Source: Phycisphaeraceae bacterium (GTDB taxonomy: Bacteria; Planctomycetota; Phycisphaerae; Phycisphaerales; Phycisphaeraceae). From it: a stretch of 36,046 bases of DNA. Numbering within the stretch: the stretch's first letter is position 1; the number at the start of each line of letters is the position of its first letter. Positions 29,426-36,046 of this stretch are shown here, piece after piece. Location: the NCBI GenBank assembly GCA_002704825.1, contig PAIY01000167.1, forward strand, positions 1 through 36,046, written 5' to 3'. The position numbers and the translations under genes are program-made. The notes beneath the pieces were generated by a model. That model was not told the origin of the DNA and did not search any database. It worked only from the letters and a program-made list of their open reading frames with translations.

Positions 29426-30835
29426 ATGGCAAGCGTGGTGCAGGACTTCCTGCATAGTATTTGGTTTGTGGCCACGACGGATGGCAAGAACACCATTACC
29501 GCCAGCAGTGTGTTGGCGCCGTACATGGCTGTGTTCTTTGTTGCCTTCTTTGTCAGCTTCATTGCCACACCGATCATGCGCTGGCTGGCCATCCGTAATG
29601 GTGTGGTCGATTGGCCGGACTTCAAACGCAAAGTACATCTCCAACCCGTTGCCTATCTCGGTGGCATTGCCATCTTCCTGGGTTGGTTGGCTGGAACGTT
29701 GATGTGTTTTGTCATCGAGCCCCATGACGCGCGTGTCATTGAGCTTGGGATGACCCACGTGAAATTCCCCTTTGCCATTGTCATTGGCGGCGCGGTCATT
29801 GCTTTGACCGGTGTCATTGATGACGTCTATGGTGTTTCACCGCGTGTTAAAATTGGTGGCCAGCTTTTTGCTGCTGCCGCCTTGGCGACACAGGACGTTG
29901 GCACGGAACTCGTTGCTGACACCTTCGTCTCGCTGGGCATTGCTTTTCCTCATAGTGACATCGTGGCCTACATTCTCGGTGCGATCTTCATTGCTGTGCT
30001 GGTGGTTGGCGGGTGTAACTCGGTGAACCTGCTTGACGGGATGGATGGTCTTGCCAGCGGTGTGACGGCGATTGCGACCACGGGTTTCCTGGTGATCTCA
30101 CTGATCGTTGCCATCGGCATGAGTAACCCTGGTGGTGATCCGCCCGGGATTGACTTGATCACTTCGCCGGTGCGCATTGTGATGTGTTTAGCGATACTCG
30201 GGACGTTGATGGGGTTCCTGCCATACAACTTCAACCCCGCGAACATTTTCATGGGTGATGCCGGCTCATTGCTGCTGGGTTACCTCAGTGTCTCGACGAT
30301 TCTGCTTCTGTCCCATGCACCGGGTCCCGGCCCTGCGTTGGTGATGGCAGCCCTGGTTGTCTTTGCCATGCCGTTTACCGATACCGTGCTGGCGATCACC
30401 CGTCGGAAGATGGCTGGTAAACCGATTTTCAGTCCTGACAAAGCCCACCTGCATCACCAGCTTCGCAAGTCCGGCTTGACGGTCAAGCAGACCGTGTTGG
30501 CGATGTATGCCCTGTGTCTTGGGTTTGCAACCATCGGCTGCATGATGGTGTTCCTGCGTTGGCGCTATGTCCTTGCGATCTTTTTCGTGCTCTTTGCGTT
30601 CATTGCGGTGACCGCGATCAAGAGTGCACAGAACAAGGTGATCCAGGCGGCCATCGACCCGGGTTCGCGCAAGGATGACGAAATTCCCATCGACGTGCCG
30701 TTGGACCAACAGGGGCAGATCCCTCGCCGCGGTGCCAAGACGCACATGCCCAATGCCCAGCGTCCGACCGCATCGGTCGACAGCCACAGCGATGTCCACA
30801 CCCCGACTGCCTCGGATGTCGTTGCTGATTCCTGA
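29426..30835 (+). CDS. Polyprenyl-phosphate sugar-1-phosphate transferase (WecA/MraY family)
   Basis: This 469-residue integral membrane enzyme should transfer an amino-sugar phosphate from a UDP-sugar to undecaprenyl phosphate, starting a lipid-linked glycan. The family motifs are present: DFKRKVHLQPVAYLGG, VIDDVYGVSPRVKIGGQ (DD motif), NLLDGMDGLASG, NIFMGDAGSLLLG and the cytoplasmic histidine motif AHLHHQL. About eleven membrane helices occupy residues 25-395. A polar cytoplasmic tail of about 70 residues (PNAQRPTASVDSHS) is extra compared with WecA and looks disordered. ATG 29426 has GGAGGGG about 8 nt upstream. It is the last gene of the exosortase/EPS operon. Its presence shows that this pathway uses a PNPT-type initiator and not the WbaP/EpsB-type transferase seen in many exosortase loci. 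Confidence 0.93.
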   Translation: MASVVQDFLHSIWFVATTDGKNTITASSVLAPYMAVFFVAFFVSFIATPIMRWLAIRNGVVDWPDFKRKVHLQPVAYLGGIAIFLGWLAGTLMCFVIEPHDARVIELGMTHVKFPFAIVIGGAVIALTGVIDDVYGVSPRVKIGGQLFAAAALATQDVGTELVADTFVSLGIAFPHSDIVAYILGAIFIAVLVVGGCNSVNLLDGMDGLASGVTAIATTGFLVISLIVAIGMSNPGGDPPGIDLITSPVRIVMCLAILGTLMGFLPYNFNPANIFMGDAGSLLLGYLSVSTILLLSHAPGPGPALVMAALVVFAMPFTDTVLAITRRKMAGKPIFSPDKAHLHHQLRKSGLTVKQTVLAMYALCLGFATIGCMMVFLRWRYVLAIFFVLFAFIAVTAIKSAQNKVIQAAIDPGSRKDDEIPIDVPLDQQGQIPRRGAKTHMPNAQRPTASVDSHSDVHTPTASDVVADS

Positions 30836-31020
30836 GCAGCCATCTCTTGGTTCCATGTTTGGTTCTGATTGCATTGTCATACTGTGGTCATGCTTTTTTT
30901 GATCACAACCGACAGTTCGGGCAATGTCGTGTCGTGACACATTCCGACATTCATGTTGCTGGTATGACACAGTACTTATCTTGCATTCACTCATGATTTG
31001 TGTTGATGAGTCATTCCAAC

Positions 31021-31028
31021 AAACGTTT
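31021..31028. promoter_or_regulatory. Possible LacI-family operator half-sites
   Basis: The palindrome AAACGTTT, with a central CG step as in many PurR/CcpA/LacI-family operators, lies about 200 bp upstream of the LacI-family gene. It could serve autoregulation. The rest of the 30836-31230 interval is AT-rich and shows no other clear motif; TTGGCA with TACAAT (about 31114-31141) has short spacing. Confidence 0.3.
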
Positions 31029-31230
31029 ACTGATGGATGAAATAACAATTTTAATATTTTGTATTGTCATTTGAATACAGGATATTCGTCAAGGCAACAA
31101 TTGCTTTAACTCGTTGGCAACAGATGTTTTTGAATACAATTTGGTGAGTTTTCATCTTGTTAAGGGTATTTGTGCCAAGTGTGCAAACATGGACTTTTGC
31201 GCATGTTCATTTGTCGCTATGCTATGGATT

Positions 31231-32325
31231 ATGCCCAGAGTTACATTGAAGGATGTCGCACAGCAGGCCGGGTGTTCGCCGGGGGTGGTCTCCGCTGTGC
31301 TTAACAAGTCAAAAGGCAATATTGGTGTCGCCCAGGCCACGCGCGAGCGTGTTCTGGAAGTCGCCAAAGTGCTCAAATATCGCCCCAATCATGCCGCCCG
31401 AGCGTTGGCAAGACGGCGGACGATGACCCTTGGTCTTGCCTTTGCGCCGGGGATCACCGTCAAGGCCGGGGCGCTCTTCCAGATGCGCATGATTCAGGGG
31501 ATCGAATCCGTCTGCCACGAGCATGGCTATGACATTCTTCTGGTCCAGGGCAATCAGAGTGACAGTGTTGAATCCGCTTTATTGCGCCTGGCACCCGACC
31601 GTGTTGACGGGCTGATTATGATCCTTCGCAATCAGCTTAACGAACACTACATGGACATCGTCGAAGACCTCAAACATGTGGTGAGCATCGGTCATACTAT
31701 TGATGGGGACACCTATCCCGCCGTACTCTATGACAACGACGGGGCGATGATGTTGGCAATTGATCATCTCATCGCGCAGCAGGCTTCGCGGATCGGCTTT
31801 CTGGGGGAATGTCGCAGTCAACCGCACGGGGACAATCTTGCCCGTCGTAACGCGTTTCGACAGATTCTCACGGATCGGCAGATGACGGTTAATGACCAGT
31901 GGATTCACTGCCGGGATATGCGTGCTGACGTCTGCAGCCAACCCTGGGCCGGTGATGCATTCCGTGAGGGTTACTTTGGAACCCGGTACATTTTCGAACA
32001 TGCCGATACCAAGCCTGACGCGCTGGTGGGGTACAACGACTTGGCCATTGCCGGCGCTTTGCGATACCTCACCGAAGCTGGTTTCAAGTGTCCACAGGAT
32101 TGCATGCTCATCGGCGTTGACGATTCGGAGTTCTGCACCACCTCGACGCCGACGCTGTCGACCATCAGCCAACCCCTCGAAGCCATGGGCCAACAGGCTG
32201 CGACCATGCTCCTGCAAATGATCGAACAGGACGCCCAGAACTTCGAAGCCAGGCCGGTGACCACACAAGTCCTCGAACCCAAACTCATCGCAAGAGAGTC
32301 CACAGGCGTGGAGAGGGTGATGTGA
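31231..32325 (+). CDS. LacI-family transcriptional regulator
   Basis: This 364-residue DNA-binding protein has a canonical LacI head: the helix-turn-helix VTLKDVAQQAGCSPGVVSAVLN (about 4-25) and the hinge motif YRPNHAARALA. A periplasmic-binding-protein-like effector domain follows, with GYNDLAIAGALRYL and IGVDDSEFCTTSTPTLSTI. It should repress or activate genes in response to a small molecule, often a sugar. No metabolic genes are adjacent, so its regulon is elsewhere or includes itself. ATG 31231 is where homology starts; the upstream frame to 31114 is AT-rich and non-coding in appearance. There is no Shine-Dalgarno sequence, and TATGCT lies 7 nt before the ATG, so leaderless expression is possible. 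A strong terminator follows the stop codon. Confidence 0.93.
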   Translation: MPRVTLKDVAQQAGCSPGVVSAVLNKSKGNIGVAQATRERVLEVAKVLKYRPNHAARALARRRTMTLGLAFAPGITVKAGALFQMRMIQGIESVCHEHGYDILLVQGNQSDSVESALLRLAPDRVDGLIMILRNQLNEHYMDIVEDLKHVVSIGHTIDGDTYPAVLYDNDGAMMLAIDHLIAQQASRIGFLGECRSQPHGDNLARRNAFRQILTDRQMTVNDQWIHCRDMRADVCSQPWAGDAFREGYFGTRYIFEHADTKPDALVGYNDLAIAGALRYLTEAGFKCPQDCMLIGVDDSEFCTTSTPTLSTISQPLEAMGQQAATMLLQMIEQDAQNFEARPVTTQVLEPKLIARESTGVERVM

Positions 32326-32346
32326 AATACTGACCGATATCAAATG

Positions 32347-32386
32347 CAACAAGCCGCGCTACTCGAACGCGGCTTGTTGTTTTTTT
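32347..32386 (+). terminator. Rho-independent terminator after the LacI-family gene
   Basis: CAACAAGCCGCG at 32347-32358 pairs perfectly with CGCGGCTTGTTG at 32368-32379 around a 9-nt loop. A run of seven Ts follows at 32380-32386. The T-run abuts the MITE-like element. Confidence 0.92.
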
Positions 32387-32546
32387 AGAGCGTTCGCAAT
32401 CCATCTGTCGCGTTTTGTCTTGCTGCATGGCTCCTTGCCTGTGTCGATTTGCATCGGCGATGCTCGCATCGCCTGCTTCAATCTCCTTGGCAATGATCCA
32501 TTCGCTAGCGACAAAGTCGCTACAGATGGATTGCGAACGCTCTAAA
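32384..32546. repeat. 163-bp MITE-like palindrome
   Basis: Perfect 25-nt terminal inverted repeats at 32384-32408 and 32522-32546 (containing GCGTTCGCAATCC) bound the element. Interior segments are also partly complementary, and GGCGATGC/GCATCGCC at 32456-32473 forms a central hairpin. No coding capacity for a transposase is seen. The left end overlaps the T-tract of the preceding terminator. Structure seen directly; MITE identity inferred. Confidence 0.7.
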
Positions 32547-32765
32547 CATCGCTTGCGATCATCGCTTTGGTCATTCCCGCGAAGGGGCTTTATGCACGTC
32601 ATTTCACAAGTGTTTGTATTGCGTGCGATGATTGATGATTCATAAGTCAAACTTACTCGACACCACTCTCGATAAGTTGACACCCGGTGCTCAACTTTGA
32701 ATTGACGTGCATCATGTCCCTACGCGGAGTGACGGAAATTGGAGATGAATTTATATCAACTGCTT
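32547..32765. other. Non-coding stretch between converging genes
   Basis: The convergent region between the LacI-family gene and the chemotaxis gene contains an inverted repeat, AAGTTGA/TCAACTT, at 32674-32697 with a 10-nt centre. This includes a TTGACA hexamer. I see no credible gene here. Open frames through it, including a 132-codon minus-strand one that crosses the palindrome, are not convincing. Confidence 0.4.
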
Positions 32766-32807
32766 AAAAAAAAACCGTCGGCCTCAAACGCATTGCCGAC
32801 GGTTTTT
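32766..32807 (-). terminator. Bidirectional terminator after the chemotaxis gene
   Basis: CCGTCGGC at 32775-32782 pairs with GCCGACGG at 32795-32802, and the stem extends through A/T pairs to 13 bp. On the minus strand nine Ts follow, and on the plus strand five Ts. It ends the minus-strand transcript of the binding protein-chemoreceptor pair. Confidence 0.9.
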
Positions 32808-32831
32808 GATTGTGTGTTTTGTGAGATTGTT

Positions 32832-34790
32832 TTACAGCTTGAATTGACTGACCAGCGATTGCAGACGCTCGGATTTGCGAGACAATTCGTCCGCTGCCAT
32901 GGCAGCCTGTTTGGCGCCTTCAGCACTCTGACGGGTGACGGCATTGATGCTGTCGACGTTCTGACTGATCAGGTGGCTGGTGCTTGATTGCTCATCACTG
33001 GCAGCAGCGATGGATTGAATCAACTGGGCGACCTTCTCGGAACCTTCGACAATTTCCTTAAGCGATACGCCGGCTTTCTCAGCCAGGTGAACACCTTCTT
33101 CGACACGCTGTGTGCCTTCGTTCATGCGATTGACTGCGGTATCGGTTTCGGTCTGGATCGCTTCAATGGATTGGGCGACTTCCTTGGTCGCAGTGGTGGT
33201 CCGTTCAGCGAGTTTACGGACTTCATCTGCCACGACGGCAAACCCACGGCCATGTTCACCGGCGCGGGCGGCTTCGATGGCAGCATTGAGTGCAAGCAGA
33301 TTCGTCTGATCCGCAATGTCGTTAATCACGTTGATGATCTGGCCGATCTGTTCACCGCGTTTACCCAACTCGAAAATGGCGGACGCCGATTCGTTGACCA
33401 CCATGGAGATGGCGTTAATGCCGTCAACGGTCTGGGCAACGATGTCACCACCTTGCTGAGCCTGTGTGCCTGCCTTGGAAGCAGTGTCTGCTGCACCGGA
33501 TGACATCTGTGCGACTTGCGCCACAGTGGAAGACATCTCTTCGACGGCCGAGGCGACTTCCGTTGCGCGGCGAGACTGTTCGTCCATGCCCTGGGACATT
33601 TCATTGGAGGTCGCTGCCATTTGGGTCGCCGCTGCAGCGACATCGTTGGCCACGTTGGACACATCTCGGATGATGCCCTGAATTTTGCTGATAAACGTGT
33701 TAAAGGCGACCCCAAGATGGCCCAGTTCGTCCTTGCGTGATTCATCCACACGTTGTGTCAGATCACCTTCGCCTGAAGCAATGTCATTGAGTCGATCCAC
33801 CACGTTACGGATGGGTTTGACGATGGTATGGACGATGAGCATGATCACCAGGATCAAGGCAACGATCACCGCAGCCGCGGCACCTGTTTGGACATAGCCC
33901 ACTTCCAGCGCGCTTGCGTATATTGCATCAACATCGCAGGTTTCTGCCAGCATCCAACCGGTTGCCTGGCTGGTGCCGGAGATTGCCATTTTATGAATCT
34001 TACCCAGTGTGTATTCAAACGCCTGGTTCTGAACATCGTAAAAAGCTGAACCGCAATCCAGGTCATTGAGATTGCCAACCCCACGTTGTTCTTTGTTGGG
34101 ATGGCAGACATACAAACCGGTTTTATCCGTCATTAGTGCGTACTGTTCACTGTTTTGATCGTCTTCGCCCATCAGTTTGTTAATTTCATTGATGTCAATG
34201 GAACCGACGAGCACGCCGATGATTTTGTCATCCTGTTTGATCGGCGATGCGAGCATGATGCATTTTTTGCCCGTGGATTTGCTGGTGAGCACATTGGAGA
34301 TCACGGGTTTGCCGGTTTGCAGAACCTGCTGGAAATAATCACGTGAAGCTATGTTGACTTTCTTGACCACTTCGGATTGGGCAAAGGTCGGCGCATCGTA
34401 AGCAGCGACCAGTTTGCCGGTGGTGTCGGCCATGATCAGGACCACGTAATAGTCATAGCTCTTTTTCAAACGCATCAATTGTGAGCAGGCACCATCGCGA
34501 GCAGACTCAGCTAAAAAGCCTTCGCCCAACGCTTCCTGAAAGACATCCGATCCACCCCAGTGTTCCATGTCGCGTTGGCGGTTTTCAAACCACGCATCAA
34601 GTTGTGTGATGGATACATTCAGATCATGTTCCATCGCAACCAATGCATTATCGATGATGGTTTGCGAGGAGCTGTGATAGGACGTGGTGACCACAATCCC
34701 CATCCCAAGGATCACCAGCGCGATGATCGGCAAGAGGAGTTTGTTTTGAATACTGGTTCGCAGCGATGGGAGTTTGAATTTGAGTTTCAT
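32832..34790 (-). CDS. Methyl-accepting chemotaxis protein with periplasmic Cache-type sensor
   Basis: This 652-residue chemoreceptor has a membrane helix at about 18-40, a periplasmic double Cache-like domain (about 45-290) and a second helix (about 296-320, [16 protein letters not shown]). A HAMP domain and a long cytoplasmic methyl-accepting domain follow. The highly conserved signalling tip is present ([20 protein letters not shown], then [19 protein letters not shown]). It would pass ligand signals to CheA/CheW. There is no C-terminal CheR-binding pentapeptide. It starts 59 nt after the upstream binding-protein gene on the same strand, so the two are probably co-transcribed and functionally linked. 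A strong terminator follows. No che genes lie within the window. Confidence 0.95.
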   Translation of the reverse strand: MKLKFKLPSLRTSIQNKLLLPIIALVILGMGIVVTTSYHSSSQTIIDNALVAMEHDLNVSITQLDAWFENRQRDMEHWGGSDVFQEALGEGFLAESARDGACSQLMRLKKSYDYYVVLIMADTTGKLVAAYDAPTFAQSEVVKKVNIASRDYFQQVLQTGKPVISNVLTSKSTGKKCIMLASPIKQDDKIIGVLVGSIDINEINKLMGEDDQNSEQYALMTDKTGLYVCHPNKEQRGVGNLNDLDCGSAFYDVQNQAFEYTLGKIHKMAISGTSQATGWMLAETCDVDAIYASALEVGYVQTGAAAAVIVALILVIMLIVHTIVKPIRNVVDRLNDIASGEGDLTQRVDESRKDELGHLGVAFNTFISKIQGIIRDVSNVANDVAAAATQMAATSNEMSQGMDEQSRRATEVASAVEEMSSTVAQVAQMSSGAADTASKAGTQAQQGGDIVAQTVDGINAISMVVNESASAIFELGKRGEQIGQIINVINDIADQTNLLALNAAIEAARAGEHGRGFAVVADEVRKLAERTTTATKEVAQSIEAIQTETDTAVNRMNEGTQRVEEGVHLAEKAGVSLKEIVEGSEKVAQLIQSIAAASDEQSSTSHLISQNVDSINAVTRQSAEGAKQAAMAADELSRKSERLQSLVSQFKL

Positions 34791-34849
34791 GATGTTGACC
34801 TGCCCAAAAAGTTGAAATCAGTGAGAATAAATGGCTAACGAAAGATGCA

Positions 34850-35845
34850 TTACTTGATTACAACCTTGGCAGCTTTGATCATCGCGTAAGGCACTTTGAT
34901 TTTGAGTGTCTCGGCAGTTTTGAGATTGATCATGACCAGGCCGCGGTGCGCGCGTGCGATAGGGAATTCACTGGCTTTCTTGCTTGATCCGATGAGTTCT
35001 TTGGCCATGTTGCCTGCCAGGTAACCGTGTTCGCGACCGTCTTCTGCTATGCCGCATAACGCACCGTCCTGGACACCAAACGTCAGCAGTGCAATGACCG
35101 GCACCTTGCAGTTGCTGATCGTCCAGTCCATCACTTCCTTGGGGGCCATGCTCTGGGCATCGTCAGCTGCTTGCTTGACGGTGTGGTAGTTGAACATCAC
35201 GACGGCGTCGGCGTTTTCACTGGCATCGGTAATGGCTTTTTGCCACTGCTCCCACGTGGTCGGGTTTTGATAATCGGCTACGGGAATGGGGGTGTCCTGT
35301 AGCTTGCAGAACTTCATGGTGTTCACGGATGTGATCGAGTCGTCGGAAATCATAACCAGCTTTTTGGCAGCCGGGTTGATCTTCTGATACATGCCGATGG
35401 TCTGTGCAAAGTGAGGACGTTCGATGATGCCGGTGACATTGGCAGCCGGGAAACCGTAGTCCGCCGGATCGGCGTTGACACCGCAGAAGACTACTTGTGG
35501 CGCACCGGGTTTGCCTGCCAAACGCTGGGCGAAGTATTTCTGGGCATTGTCATCCGCGGTGATCACCACGTCGGGCTTGAAGCTTTCCACCATGGCCATG
35601 GCATCTTGACCGGACTGCACTTTCCATTCTTCGCTGGTTTTGCGTTTGGTGTCCATGTAAAAGGTTTTGACTTCGTAACCAGCATTTTCCAAGGCTTTGT
35701 TGATGCCGGTGTCAATGTCATCGACCCATGCATAACCTTGATGATAACTCTGGACCACGAGGACTTTGCCTGCTGCCATTGCAGTTGAAGTGACTGCCCC
35801 CAGAAACAGGGCGACGAGGACGATAGGCATGAAACGGTGAGACAT
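34850..35845 (-). CDS. Periplasmic ABC-type substrate-binding protein (ABC_sub_bind family)
   Basis: This 331-residue protein has a signal peptide (MSHRFMPIVLVALFLGAVTSTAMAA, cleaved near residue 25) and a type I periplasmic binding fold. The start of the mature protein, KVLVVQSYHQGYAWVDDID, and the motif VVITADDNAQKYFAQ resemble the ABC_sub_bind (PF04392) group. These proteins bind small ligands, often aromatic or amino-acid-like, and are frequently encoded with signalling proteins. No permease or ATPase gene is adjacent; the next gene is a chemoreceptor. It may therefore present ligand to that receptor, although transport with distant components is possible. AAGGAG stands about 8 nt before the ATG. 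Ligand unknown. Confidence 0.88.
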   Translation of the reverse strand: MSHRFMPIVLVALFLGAVTSTAMAAGKVLVVQSYHQGYAWVDDIDTGINKALENAGYEVKTFYMDTKRKTSEEWKVQSGQDAMAMVESFKPDVVITADDNAQKYFAQRLAGKPGAPQVVFCGVNADPADYGFPAANVTGIIERPHFAQTIGMYQKINPAAKKLVMISDDSITSVNTMKFCKLQDTPIPVADYQNPTTWEQWQKAITDASENADAVVMFNYHTVKQAADDAQSMAPKEVMDWTISNCKVPVIALLTFGVQDGALCGIAEDGREHGYLAGNMAKELIGSSKKASEFPIARAHRGLVMINLKTAETLKIKVPYAMIKAAKVVIK

Positions 35846-35977
35846 GAAGCTGACTCCTTGGTTATTAGATAGATATACCTACTCAGGAATTTCTATGAAA
35901 AACAAGTCGGTCAGGGTAGCTTGATGCTTTATTTCAAACGCTTGAAAATACAGAAATTTATAGGCTAGTGGTCCGTC

Positions 35978-36011
35978 AAAACTTAATTGTGGGATAGACT
36001 GATTTAAGTTT
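35978..36011. repeat. Short inverted repeat near the right edge
   Basis: AAACTTAA (35979-35986) and TTAAGTTT (36004-36011) form an 8-bp inverted repeat with a 17-nt centre, preceded by CTAGTGGTCCGTC. The layout could mark the end of an insertion sequence continuing beyond the window, but nothing else supports that. The rest of 35846-36046 shows no gene. Confidence 0.25.
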
Positions 36012-36046
36012 GCATCTTGCATCGTCGATTTTCATCTGCCAATCGA

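Noticed and set aside
32285..32683. Minus-strand open frame of 132 codons across the MITE-like palindrome
   Set aside because: It is antisense to the end of the LacI-family gene and its terminator and reads through repeat DNA.
1..36046. CRISPR arrays, tRNA genes, complete insertion sequences and prophage genes
   Set aside because: None is visible: no regularly spaced repeats, no cloverleaf sequence in the spacers, and no transposase or integrase reading frame.

Overview
The window looks like a chromosomal segment from a planctomycete, most likely of the class Phycisphaerae. This is inferred from gene content: an exosortase fused to an EpsI-type domain, a helix-turn-helix domain placed N-terminal to a receiver, an FHA-GAF histidine kinase, an HDOD histidine kinase, a FlgM-like protein and short palindromic repeats between genes. 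No rRNA or other phylogenetic marker is present to prove it. Nearly all of the window is coding, and I saw no tRNA, rRNA, CRISPR array, complete transposon or prophage.

Region 1 (1-4.7 kb) carries a soluble Ser/Thr protein kinase (-), an M42 metallopeptidase (+), a 71-residue protein (-) and an MBL/beta-CASP ribonuclease-like protein (-). Two copies of a palindromic repeat flank the small gene. The ribonuclease gene has a possible attenuator in its leader.

Region 2 (4.8-12.5 kb) is a signalling block: an HTH-receiver protein, an HDOD-GAF-histidine kinase and a pseudoreceiver-GAF protein. Then come argH, bracketed by two unusual inverted repeats, and an FHA-GAF-histidine kinase.

Region 3 (12.5-18 kb) is mixed housekeeping: a CvpA-like membrane protein, a SRAP (YedK/HMCES) protein, an orphan adenine DNA methyltransferase, a FlgM-like anti-sigma factor that appears to start at ATC, a CheY-like receiver (-) and gpsA (-).

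Region 4 (18-30.8 kb) is the main functional locus, for exopolysaccharide export and exosortase sorting. It holds a Wza-type export lipoprotein with its own terminator and then a probable operon: exosortase-EpsI fusion, a 1488-residue TPR protein, a Wzz-BY-kinase fusion whose ATP site is degenerate, and a WecA/MraY-type polyprenyl-phosphate sugar-phosphate transferase. Together these would start a lipid-linked glycan, control its length, export it and process surface proteins. No PEP-CTERM substrate lies in the window.

Region 5 (30.8-36 kb) holds a LacI-family regulator (+), a 163-bp MITE-like palindrome, and a minus-strand pair of a periplasmic binding protein and a methyl-accepting chemotaxis protein. 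This pair may form one chemosensory unit.

A cross-cutting observation is that several genes (M42 peptidase, argH, SRAP, methyltransferase) have a promoter-like -35/-10 pair only 6-8 nt before the start codon and no Shine-Dalgarno sequence, as expected for leaderless transcripts. Others, such as the small protein, the binding protein and the TPR protein, have strong Shine-Dalgarno sequences.
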